Positions 1-6,894 of a stretch of DNA of 11,649 nt are shown here, in pieces. The number at the start of each line of letters is the position of its first letter. The stretch's first letter is position 1. The notes beneath the pieces are model-generated. The model searched no databases and had not been told where the DNA came from. It saw nothing but the letters and a program-made list of their open reading frames with translations. A program made the position numbers and the translations under genes. Source of the stretch: Chloroflexota bacterium (GTDB taxonomy: Bacteria > Chloroflexota > UBA11872); contig JAPPFO010000281.1 in assembly GCA_028875175.1 (NCBI GenBank), positions 1 to 11,649 on the forward strand. Reading direction: 5' to 3'.

Positions 1-870
1 GTGCAAGGGGTGGATGCGATTTATCACCTGGCGGCGGCGTTTGGAGGTCCGTTCGATAACCGGCAGTACCTGAATATCAACGGGATGGGGACGGTGAACA
101 TCCTGGAGGCGGTGCGGGCGGACGTGCCGAATTTGCAGCGGCTGGTGTATGCCTGCACGGAGGCGATTCACTGGCGGCTGGGCGAGAAGGGGCGGTTTTT
201 TGAAGAGCCGATTACCGAGTCGATGGTCAGCCACTACAAGCAGATGCCGTATTTCCTGACGAAGTGGGTGGGCGAGGAGCTGTGCATGACGTATCACCGG
301 CAGTACGGAGTTCCGGCGACTTCGATGCGGTTTGCGACGGTGATCGAGCCGGGGGAGTTTCTGAACGAGGACGGGCTGCCAGGGCGGCTTTTGCTGAGCG
401 AGGCGGTGGAGCGGTTTGGGGGTGAAGCGGCGGAGCGTCCGGAGGACGAGGAGATTCTGCGCGAGCTGCAGTCGTTGTGGACGGGCGAGGAAAAGCTGCT
501 TCTGAGCCGGTGTCCGAATGGGGTGCCCTATAAGCAGGAGTTCGTGGACGTGCGGGACGTGGTGCAGGGGTTGGTGCTGGCGCTGGAACAGGACGCGGCA
601 GTGGGGGAGGAGTTCACGCTGGGCGGGGCGGCGGTGTTCCGGTGGGAGGAGCATGTGCCGTGGTTGGCGGAGCGCTATGGGCTTGACTGGGTGGACGCGC
701 GGTTGCCGGAGTCGAATTTCTTTGAGTTTGATTTGGGGAAGATCAAGGGGTTGCTGGGGTATGAGCCTCGGCATGATGTTGTTAGTGTCGTGGAGACGGC
801 GGAGGCGATGTTTCGGGGAGAAGAGACGGGGGTGGTGCCGACGGGGGTGAGGTATGGAAGGGGCTGGTAA
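1..870 (+). CDS. NAD-dependent epimerase/dehydratase (extended SDR), 5'-truncated
   Basis: The C-terminal 289 residues of an extended short-chain dehydrogenase/reductase, open at the left edge of the window. The GTG at base 1 is most likely an internal Val, because the Rossmann nucleotide-binding Gly motif (GxxGxxG), which normally sits about 60-70 residues earlier, is missing. Visible family landmarks are YHLAA (residues 8-12), NINGMGTVNILEA (25-37), the strand LVYACTEA with the catalytic Ser/Thr position at T53, and the catalytic YxxxK as YFLTK (Y84, K88). Enzymes of this class act on nucleotide sugars or other hydroxyl-bearing substrates with NAD(P). The substrate cannot be read from the sequence. 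Codons end strongly in G (cgg, gtg, gcg). The gene ends at TAA and is followed by a possible hairpin. Family assignment is firm; the specific function is unknown. Confidence 0.9.
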   Translation: MQGVDAIYHLAAAFGGPFDNRQYLNINGMGTVNILEAVRADVPNLQRLVYACTEAIHWRLGEKGRFFEEPITESMVSHYKQMPYFLTKWVGEELCMTYHRQYGVPATSMRFATVIEPGEFLNEDGLPGRLLLSEAVERFGGEAAERPEDEEILRELQSLWTGEEKLLLSRCPNGVPYKQEFVDVRDVVQGLVLALEQDAAVGEEFTLGGAAVFRWEEHVPWLAERYGLDWVDARLPESNFFEFDLGKIKGLLGYEPRHDVVSVVETAEAMFRGEETGVVPTGVRYGRGW

Positions 871-898
871 GCCCCCTCCGGCGCAAATTGAGGGGCTT
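869..898 (+). terminator. hairpin just after the epimerase stop, possible terminator
   Basis: AAGCCCCCTC (869-878) pairs with GAGGGGCTT (890-898) with one bulged C and an 11-base loop. The stem overlaps the TAA stop of the epimerase gene. No T-tract follows, so a classical Rho-independent terminator is not shown. It could equally be an mRNA 3'-end stabilising structure. Confidence 0.35.
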
Positions 899-954
899 GC
901 TAGAGGTAGGTCGAGGAGCGAATAGCTACGTGGATTAGCACGGTTCTCGGGGAT

Positions 955-1004
955 GTGGTTCGACACGGCGCTTCGGGGACTACGTGCCGGCTCACCACGA
1001 ACGG
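955..1004. repeat. nested palindromic intergenic repeat (GTTCGACA...CTCACCACGAAC type)
   Basis: GTTCG (958-962) pairs with CGAAC (998-1002). Inside them CGGC (966-969) pairs with GCCG (986-989), giving a nested cruciform. The outer sequence resembles the GTTCGACA..GCTCACCACGAAC intergenic palindrome I know from many environmental bacterial genomes, with extra sequence in the loop. The call rests on the visible inverted repeats. Membership of the wider repeat family is from memory. Confidence 0.5.
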
Positions 1005-1036
1005 GGAGCTCGGGGTAGATGTTGCCCGAAGGGCGA

Positions 1037-1074
1037 GATTCCTCGGCTCCGCTGCGCTGCGCTCGGAATGACAG
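1037..1074. repeat. palindromic intergenic repeat (ATTCCTCGG...CTCGGAATGACA type)
   Basis: ATTCC (1038-1042) pairs with GGAAT (1065-1069) around a core containing the short tandem GCTGC/GCTGC. The overall form, ATTCCTCG..GCTGCGCTCGGAATGACA, resembles a widespread intergenic palindrome of environmental genomes. It sits only 15 bases beyond the 3' end of the convergent reductase gene, so it may also act as a transcript end. The rest of the 871-1089 gap shows no gene. Confidence 0.5.
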
Positions 1075-1089
1075 CGGGGTCGTGGGCTG

Positions 1090-2019
1090 CTACAGGCCCC
1101 CGAAGGATTGCGCGCGGGATTTGAGGGTTAGGTAGACGGTTTGGAGCGTGGGGGTCGGGATGTTGGATTGGTGGGCGCGGCGGAGGACGGCGCCGGCGGT
1201 GTAGTCGAGTTCGACGCGGCGCTGGTGGGCGAAGTCGACCTGGAGGGAGGTGGTGTTGTCGGCCGGGAGGGACTGAAGTAGGGCGATGAGGTCGTTGGCG
1301 GTGGAGCCGGGGAGGTTGATGCCCTGGGCGCGGGCGACGGCGATGGCTTCGTTGAACATGGTGCGGAAGAGGTCGAGCATGCCCTCGGTCGCGAGGATGG
1401 GGCCGAGGGGGAGCTGGCAGGCGGCGGTGACGGGGCCCAGGACGGCGAGCAGGACGAGCTTGTTCCAGAGGACGTGGTCGATGTCGTCGCTGACTTCGGT
1501 CTCGATACCGGCGGCGCGCAAGGCCTGGCCGATGGACTGGACGCGGTCGGAGATTCCGCCGGCGGGTTCGCCGATGGCGGCGCGGACTTCGGCGTCCTGG
1601 TATTCGATGACGCCGGGTTGGAGGATGTGGGCGGTGAGCCAGGTGGCTCCGCCGATGACGTGTTGCGGGCCGAGGATTGACGAAAGGGTTGGGACGCTGT
1701 CGATGCCATTTTGAAGGGTGAGGACGGCGGTTTGGTCGCTGAGTGCGGGGCGGAGGAGTTGGGCGGCGGGTTGGGTGTCGTAGCAGTTGACGGCGAAGAT
1801 GACGAGGTCGAATTGGGCGTTGGCTTCTTCCGGGCGTTCGACGGCGTTGACGTGGTGGACGTGGCGGGTTCCGGTTTCGCTGACCATGCAGAGGCCGTGG
1901 TCGCGGATGGCCTGGAGGTGGGGGCCGCGGGCGACGAAGGTGACGTGGTGGCCAGTCTGAAGAAGGCGGGAGCCAATGAAGCCGCCGACGCCGCCGGAAC
2001 CCATGATGAGGATTTGCAT
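1090..2019 (-). CDS. 2-dehydropantoate 2-reductase family protein
   Basis: A 309-residue, full-length member of the ketopantoate reductase family. True PanE enzymes reduce 2-dehydropantoate to pantoate with NADPH in coenzyme A synthesis. The N-terminal Rossmann motif is GSGGVGG (residues 7-13). LQNGID carries the conserved Asn (N104). The catalytic Lys lies in WNKL (K187) and the catalytic Glu in RRVELDYTAG (E270), with S258 also kept. Against the E. coli enzyme the Asn positions four and eight residues after the Lys (N180, N184) are Leu191 and Gly195, and the usual Lys of the AVK segment is Asn78. It is therefore a clear family member that may reduce another 2-oxo acid, and I give no panE symbol. 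The ATG at 2019 opens directly into the Rossmann strand MQILIMGSGG; an AAAGAAG stretch lies about 8-14 bases upstream. Codons end mostly in C. The gene stands alone, convergent with the epimerase. Confidence 0.88.
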   Translation of the reverse strand: MQILIMGSGGVGGFIGSRLLQTGHHVTFVARGPHLQAIRDHGLCMVSETGTRHVHHVNAVERPEEANAQFDLVIFAVNCYDTQPAAQLLRPALSDQTAVLTLQNGIDSVPTLSSILGPQHVIGGATWLTAHILQPGVIEYQDAEVRAAIGEPAGGISDRVQSIGQALRAAGIETEVSDDIDHVLWNKLVLLAVLGPVTAACQLPLGPILATEGMLDLFRTMFNEAIAVARAQGINLPGSTANDLIALLQSLPADNTTSLQVDFAHQRRVELDYTAGAVLRRAHQSNIPTPTLQTVYLTLKSRAQSFGGL

Positions 2020-2122
2020 AGGGGCTGCTTCTTTAGGTGGGTAGAGGGTTCATTGTGGCTTGCTGGAGGGAAGGGTTCACACTCCTTCGCTTTCCAATTG
2101 CGAGGTGTTGTGTAGCCGGAGG

Positions 2123-2383
2123 GTGGGTGCCCGGAAAACCCCTCACCGAATTCGGGCGAAGACGTCGGAATCCCGGATCGGGTCCGGGGCAGGCAGGGGC
2201 AGGATATGCCTCACCCCCAGGAGACCCTTGCGTAACCCTGGGGATGGGTGCCCGGAAGACCCTCACCCCAACCCTCTCCCAGAGAGAGACCTTTGCGTAC
2301 TCCGAGCCTGGTTGCGCGGAAGACCCCTCACCGATTTCGGCCGAAGACGCCCGAATCTGCCTCTCCCCTTGGAGAGGGTGAAG
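2123..2383. repeat. left arm of ~62-base degenerate repeat island
   Basis: Imperfect tandem units in which CCTCACC recurs at 2141, 2209, 2261 and 2326 (steps of 68, 52 and 65). GAGACCCTTGCG (2221-2232) and GAGACCTTTGCG (2286-2297) lie exactly 65 bases apart. A longer block, CCCCTCACCGAnTTCGG followed by nCGAAGACG, occurs near 2139 and again near 2324, 185 bases or about three periods apart. The arm ends in a perfect hairpin, CCTCTCC (2360-2366) with GGAGAGG (2371-2377). This arm is C-rich on the plus strand and is the inverse of the right arm. Bases 2020-2122 hold the leader of the minus-strand reductase, and I see nothing else there. The open frames across the arm are unrelated to any family and are treated as non-coding. 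Confidence 0.7.
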
Positions 2384-2452
2384 AGCGGCGGCCCCTTGAA
2401 TGAATTGACACCGAACACCGTTGCATTACCCAAGGTGCGAGTACGAGTGGCC

Positions 2453-2748
2453 GAAGATTCGAGGGGCAGGGGTGTTGTGCAAAGGTCTCCAGAGGGAGAG
2501 GGAGAACGAGACATCCCGTCTTCGCGGACGAGGCGGGGTTTTGCGAAGGTCTCCCAGGAGAGAGGGATTGAGCCGCGGCTGCACATTCGAGGGCGAGGTG
2601 GCCAGGCAAGGGTCTCAAGCGGGAGAGGGAGCAAGTGCCGCCGCACCGTTGAGGAGAAGGGGCGATTTTCAACGGTCTCTGAGGCGAGAAGGTGGGGGAT
2701 TCGATGGCCAGGGGAGCTGTGCAATCGTCTCTCTGCGCGCGCATGACC
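2453..2748. repeat. right, inverted arm of ~62-base repeat island
   Basis: Five degenerate units share the core (T)GC(G/A)AAGGTCTC..GGGAGAGGGA. GGTCTC starts at 2484, 2548, 2611 and 2674, and the degenerate fifth copy (CGTCTC) at 2726, giving steps of 64, 63, 63 and 52. Each of the first four units carries a small TCTC(C)..(G)GAGA hairpin just after GG. The loops differ, for example TCTCC-CA-GGAGA in the second unit and TCTC-TGAGGC-GAGA in the fourth, while the stem survives. GCAAAGGTCTC (2479-2489) is the exact reverse complement of 2286-2296 in the left arm, so the two arms are inverted around about 2400. No protein-like frame is convincing. Bases 2384-2452 and 2749-2832 show no gene. Confidence 0.7.
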
Positions 2749-2832
2749 GGGGTGGGGCGAGCATCAGGGTGAACCGCGCGACGCAGCCGTTGGCTAGGCG
2801 AGGGCGGGGAATTGGGCGCATACTGAATAGAC

Positions 2833-4170
2833 GTGGCAGTGGCGCCTGGGGGTGAACCCGGCGCTGACATGGGCGGTGGAGGCTCTGTGGCAAGCGCACC
2901 GTCCGAGGCTGGGCCATCGGTAACCCTGCAGCGGCCTTCCATCGTCATCCTGCTAGGCGTGCTGTTGGTGGCCGCGATGGTGACGACATCGCCCATCGCG
3001 TACTGGTTGCTGTACGCGCTGGGCGGCCTGGTGATTCTTTCGTACGTGTGGACGCGTAACGCCGCCCGCTCCCTGGAACTGCGCCGTCGGCTGCGGGGAC
3101 ACCAGATCACGGTCGGCGACGAGGTCCAGGAGGACTTCGAACTCATCAATACCGGCCGCCTGCCGATTCTGCTGGTGGAAGTGGATGACCACTCGGAGCT
3201 GCCGGGCTACCAAGCGTCGGTGGCCGAGAGCCTGGGTCCGCGGCAGCGCAAGCGCTGGATATCGAGGGGCGTCGCGAGTCGGCGCGGCCTCTACGGCCTG
3301 GGACCGACCGATCTGCGTATCGGGGATCCGTTTGGAATCTTCGCCTCGGAACGGCGGATCGATATCCGGAATACGATCGTGGTGTATCCGCCGATCTCGA
3401 TCATGGCCGACGTTGAAATCCCGGCCGGGTCGATGGTTGGCACGTCGCGGTCGTCGATTCGAACTCACCAGGTGACGTCGGACGCCGGCGGGATCCGGGA
3501 GTTCCAGCCGGGCGATCCGCTGAAGCGGATTCACTGGCTGTCCAGCGCGCGGCGCTCGCAACTCCTGGTCAAGGAATTCGATCTCGAGCCGACGGCCAAC
3601 CTCTGGATCGCGCTGGACCTGGATCGGTCGGTGCAGGCCGGACACGGCGACGAGTCGACGGAGGAGTACGGCGTCAAGATCGTGTCTTCGCTGGCGCATC
3701 AGTTCGTGCGCGACAACAAGGCCGTGGGATTAGTAGCCATGAGTCGACAAGGGCGCTACCTGATCGAGCCGCAAAAGGGTCTGAAGCAGCTGTGGCGCAT
3801 CCTGGAAACGCTGGCGGTGGTGCAGGCCACGGGTACCGCGCCGTTTCACGAGTTTCTGACCGCCAGCGCGGCCGGGCTGGGTCGCGGAACGAGCCTGGTG
3901 GCGATTACGCCGTCGGCGGACCCGCGGTGGCTGACGAGCCTGACGCAACTCGGCCATCGCGCGATTTACCCGATGGCGGTGGCGTTGGACGCCTCGACCT
4001 TCGGGCCGGCGGAGTCGAACGCCGGCCTGAGCCAGGCGGCAGGCGCTTCGGGCATCGGCTTTGTAAGCGTCGACCGCGGGATGCGCTTTGAGATGATTCG
4101 AGCGGACGGCCGCAACCTGGCGGAGTTTGAACGCAGCCAGCGCCGGCCGGTGACGCTGGCGCCGGCGTGA
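2833..4170 (+). CDS. DUF58 domain protein
   Basis: A 445-residue DUF58 protein. Two membrane helices lie at about residues 36-52 and 57-73, with a large soluble part after them. The family signature is clear: REFQPGDPLKRIHW (222-235) followed by SSARRSQLLVKEFD (237-250). A vWA-like strand, LWIALDLDRSVQ, comes next. DUF58 proteins are usually encoded with a MoxR ATPase and a TgpA-type transglutaminase and are linked to envelope or secreted-complex maturation. Their biochemical role is not settled. Here only the TgpA partner is adjacent, 7 bases downstream, and no MoxR gene lies upstream. The start is uncertain: GTG 2833 gives the longest form, and ATG 2869 would remove 12 Gly/Ala/Pro-rich residues without touching the domain. 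The protein contains no Cys. Confidence 0.92.
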   Translation: MAVAPGGEPGADMGGGGSVASAPSEAGPSVTLQRPSIVILLGVLLVAAMVTTSPIAYWLLYALGGLVILSYVWTRNAARSLELRRRLRGHQITVGDEVQEDFELINTGRLPILLVEVDDHSELPGYQASVAESLGPRQRKRWISRGVASRRGLYGLGPTDLRIGDPFGIFASERRIDIRNTIVVYPPISIMADVEIPAGSMVGTSRSSIRTHQVTSDAGGIREFQPGDPLKRIHWLSSARRSQLLVKEFDLEPTANLWIALDLDRSVQAGHGDESTEEYGVKIVSSLAHQFVRDNKAVGLVAMSRQGRYLIEPQKGLKQLWRILETLAVVQATGTAPFHEFLTASAAGLGRGTSLVAITPSADPRWLTSLTQLGHRAIYPMAVALDASTFGPAESNAGLSQAAGASGIGFVSVDRGMRFEMIRADGRNLAEFERSQRRPVTLAPA

Positions 4171-4177
4171 GCACTCG

Positions 4178-6595
4178 ATGACCGCGGCCGTCGCCAGCCG
4201 TCCGCGTCCGCTGGCGCGCGCCCTGCAACTGCCGCGTACGGCCTGGCTGCCGCTGACGCTGATCGCCGCAACCACGCTGGCGCCGCTGATCAGCGTTCAC
4301 ACGGTTGGCTGGGCACCCGGCACGGAGGTGCTGCTGTCGGTAGCCGTTGTGGCGATCCTGTTTGGGTTTGCGCTGTCGCGCAGCCGCCTGTCGTCGATCT
4401 GGATCGTCGTAATCGGGATGGTCAGCGACCTGGTCGTCGCCTACGTGGTGGCCTCGGAAGCGTTTCCGGGACCGCTGGACGGCATTCGAAACTTCGTCCT
4501 GCTCTTTGGCGAAACCGTGGAGTGGGTGCAACTGCGGCAGGCCGGAAACCTGGTGCGCGAACAGCCGCTGACAGCGGCTGTCGGCGAAAGCGCGGGACTG
4601 CTGCAGGACCTGTTCTTCCGCTTGGAGTCGTGGTTCCAGGCCGCGTTTGCCTTCCAGGTCAGCCGGGACAACATCGTGTTTCTCTTCTGGATGACGATGG
4701 CCGCGTGGGGGATGGGATTCACGGCGGCCTGGGCGGCATTCCGCCTGCGCAATGCCTACCTGGCCATCGCCCCCGGCACGCTGGCGATTGCCGTCAACAT
4801 CACCTACGTGGGACCGGACTGGCCGCCGTTCGCGGTGTTCCTGATCGCCGCGCTGGCCCTGACCGTGCACACCCGGCTGTCCTGGCTGGAAGCTCGCTGG
4901 AACGACACGCGGACGGACTATTCCGAGGAGCTTGGCCCCACGGTTCTGATTGTGAGCGCCTTGCTGATCACGGCCGTGGTGTTCCTGGCGCTGATCCTGC
5001 CGCGGGCGGCCGGGAACCCGCTGGCCGAGGCTTTCTGGACCTACATGGGGGACGGCTGGGGCAACGTGGAAGCGGGGATCCAACGAGTGTTCGGGGGTGT
5101 GTCCAATCCCTCGGGTTCGACGCTGGCGGGACGGGAAACGCTGGCATTGACGGGACCCGAGCCGTTTGCGCGCAAGGAAACGCTGATTATCGAGAGCACG
5201 GTGCCCTCGTACTGGCGGGGCCAGACTTTCGACACTTACACGGGACAGGGGTGGCGCAGCACGATGCGGCTGCTGGAAGGACGCCGAGCCAACGAGCCGA
5301 TAACCGAGAGCCTGAATCTGAAGTCGCGGCTGGCGTCGCGCTCGAATATCGAGATCCTGGATTCGAACTCAGCGATTCTGTTCGCGCCGGGGGACGCCCT
5401 GCGTCTCAACCGCCCGTACCAGGTGCAGGTGGAAGAACGAGAAGTCGCCATTGAGGACTACGCGTCGATTCGCGCGACTCGCCGGGTGGGACAGCGGCTC
5501 GTCTATTCGGTGGACTCGACGCTGGCGGCGGCGACGACACAACAGCTCCGGACGGCGCCCACCGTGTACCCGGCATGGGCGGAGCGCTACATCGAGCTGC
5601 CCGAGCTGCCCCCGCGAGTGCTTGAGTTCGCCGCCCGCCTGGCCGAGACGGGCGAGACGGCCGTGGACCGGGCGCGCGCGGCCGAGTTTTTCATGCGGCG
5701 ATTTCCGTACGCGCAGGACACGGAGCCGCTGCCGCCGGATCGCGACGCCACCGACTACTTTCTCTTTGACCTTCGTCGAGGCCACGCCACGCAGATCGCT
5801 TCCAGCATGGCTGTGCTGGTTCGAGCCATGGGCATCCCGGCTCGCGTAGCGGCCGGCTATTCCGAGGGCGTCTTCGATCCGATCACGCAGCGCTACATCG
5901 TGAATCCCACCGACTCGCACACGTGGGTGGAGGTGTTCTTCCCGACGTACGGGTGGGTGCTCTTTGAACCGTCCGGATTCCGAGCTCCGGAGGTGCGCGG
6001 GGGGGCGACCGAGGGTGTCGAAGGGCAGGGGCTGAACCCGGACGCCGCGGACTTGTCGGAGGTGGACGACTTCCTAGACGAACTTGAAGACATGGACGTG
6101 GGCAGTTTCCAGCCGCTGGATCCATCCCAGGGCACGAACCGGATTCAAGAGTTTCTGGCCAACCTTGGCGGGGCGGTTCTGGCGCTGATCGTTTTTGGCT
6201 TGGCGCTGGTCGCGGTGGGAATGCTCTATCTCCTCGGGTCGCTCGTTCGCGACCTGATCCAGAGTCCGCAAGCTGCGGTGGGGCGCCGGTATGAGCGAAT
6301 GGTCCGATGGGCGGGACGCGCTGGGTACAATACGCGCCGCGGGTTCACGCCGGTGGAACTTGGCCGCCAGCTGGCCGCCGAGCTCTTTCCGGCGCCCGCC
6401 ACGCAAGCGCCCACCCATCTTGCCGCCCCGCCCGAAGTCGTAGCGGAGACCTATGTTCGCGCCACCTACGGCCGGCGGCAGATCACACGCTCGGAGCGAC
6501 GCATGGTTGACAAGGCCTGGCGGCGGGTGCGCTTGCGGCTGGTCGCACGCATGATCGGTCGGCCTTTGCGCCGCCTCACACCTTCGCGAGCCTGA
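4178..6595 (+). CDS. TgpA-type transglutaminase-like membrane protein, catalytic Cys replaced by Ala
   Basis: An 805-residue protein with the TgpA architecture. About six N-terminal membrane helices (roughly residues 22-92, 165-230 and 252-275) are followed by an extracytoplasmic region, the transglutaminase-like core (about 490-605), a linker rich in Asp/Glu, a C-terminal helix (about 664-688) and a cytoplasmic DUF4129-like tail (about 700-795). The core is plainly recognisable: RRGHATQIASSMAVLVRAMG, then IPARVAAGY, then SHTWVEVF and GWVLFEPS. In relatives the fourth residue of the first motif is the catalytic Cys (RGYCEYFAS-like); here it is Ala537, codon GCC at 5786-5788. The catalytic His is kept (H581), and the acid position is Glu597, which I recall as common in this subfamily. 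The whole protein lacks Cys. It follows the DUF58 gene after 7 bases and precedes a small gene by 2 bases. Family assignment is firm; activity is doubtful. Confidence 0.92.
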   Translation: MTAAVASRPRPLARALQLPRTAWLPLTLIAATTLAPLISVHTVGWAPGTEVLLSVAVVAILFGFALSRSRLSSIWIVVIGMVSDLVVAYVVASEAFPGPLDGIRNFVLLFGETVEWVQLRQAGNLVREQPLTAAVGESAGLLQDLFFRLESWFQAAFAFQVSRDNIVFLFWMTMAAWGMGFTAAWAAFRLRNAYLAIAPGTLAIAVNITYVGPDWPPFAVFLIAALALTVHTRLSWLEARWNDTRTDYSEELGPTVLIVSALLITAVVFLALILPRAAGNPLAEAFWTYMGDGWGNVEAGIQRVFGGVSNPSGSTLAGRETLALTGPEPFARKETLIIESTVPSYWRGQTFDTYTGQGWRSTMRLLEGRRANEPITESLNLKSRLASRSNIEILDSNSAILFAPGDALRLNRPYQVQVEEREVAIEDYASIRATRRVGQRLVYSVDSTLAAATTQQLRTAPTVYPAWAERYIELPELPPRVLEFAARLAETGETAVDRARAAEFFMRRFPYAQDTEPLPPDRDATDYFLFDLRRGHATQIASSMAVLVRAMGIPARVAAGYSEGVFDPITQRYIVNPTDSHTWVEVFFPTYGWVLFEPSGFRAPEVRGGATEGVEGQGLNPDAADLSEVDDFLDELEDMDVGSFQPLDPSQGTNRIQEFLANLGGAVLALIVFGLALVAVGMLYLLGSLVRDLIQSPQAAVGRRYERMVRWAGRAGYNTRRGFTPVELGRQLAAELFPAPATQAPTHLAAPPEVVAETYVRATYGRRQITRSERRMVDKAWRRVRLRLVARMIGRPLRRLTPSRA

Positions 6596-6597
6596 GC

Positions 6598-6882
6598 GTG
6601 GACCTGGCAGGCGTTCGCGACATCGCGGTGGTGGTGCTGGCGGCGGTGGCGCTGGTCACGACGATCGTCATCCTGATTACCGGGATGCTGGTGTGGCGTC
6701 TGCTGGCGGCAATTCGGGCCGATGTCACGCCGATCATTCAGTCGGCCCGGGAGACGGTGGACACCGTGAAAGACACCACAGAACTTGTGAGTGACGTGGT
6801 GAAGGACGGTACGAGTTCGACTTCGGGCGCCCTCAGGAAGCTTCGCCGGGTTCTGCAGATGGCGCTGCGCTGGTGGAGATGA
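6598..6882 (+). CDS. small single-helix membrane protein, DUF948-like
   Basis: A 94-residue protein that starts with GTG two bases after the TgpA stop. One long membrane helix spans about residues 8-36. It is followed by an amphipathic, probably coiled stretch, ADVTPIIQSARETVDTVKDT (41-60), and a basic, Trp-containing end (RWWR). The helix-then-coil layout and the TPIIQSARETVDTVK segment resemble DUF948-type general stress or envelope proteins. The resemblance is weak and I assign no function. The gene two downstream (7131-7445) has a similar N-terminus (RDIAVVVL here, RDIAIIVL there) and a similar PIIQ segment, so the two may be divergent paralogues. Position and spacing show it is part of the DUF58-TgpA operon. 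Confidence 0.75.
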   Translation: MDLAGVRDIAVVVLAAVALVTTIVILITGMLVWRLLAAIRADVTPIIQSARETVDTVKDTTELVSDVVKDGTSSTSGALRKLRRVLQMALRWWR

Positions 6883-6894
6883 GTGGAATCGCAC

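Noticed and set aside
1128..2115. Several open frames antisense to or overlapping the ketopantoate-reductase gene
   Set aside because: The minus-strand 309-codon frame has the full family signature. The others are compositionally biased shadows of it.
2060..2746. Long plus-strand open frame across the repeat island, and others on both strands there (2263-2724, 2328-3149, 2421-2855)
   Set aside because: They arise because GC-rich repeat units lack stop codons. The translations are Arg/Pro/Gly-rich, follow the repeat period and match no family.
2453..2748. CRISPR array
   Set aside because: Spacing is near 63 bases, but the repeats are imperfect, the intervening sequences resemble each other, and the copies occur in both orientations. 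No cas gene is present.
3905..5083. 392-codon minus-strand open frame
   Set aside because: It spans the junction of the DUF58 and TgpA-like genes in antisense and is extremely rich in Arg, Gln, Gly and Pro, which is typical of a shadow frame.
5759..5800. Local frameshift hiding the catalytic Cys of the TgpA-like protein
   Set aside because: The residues before (DYFLFDLRRG) and after (IASSMAVLVRAMG) Ala537 match the family in the same frame without gap, so no shift is needed.
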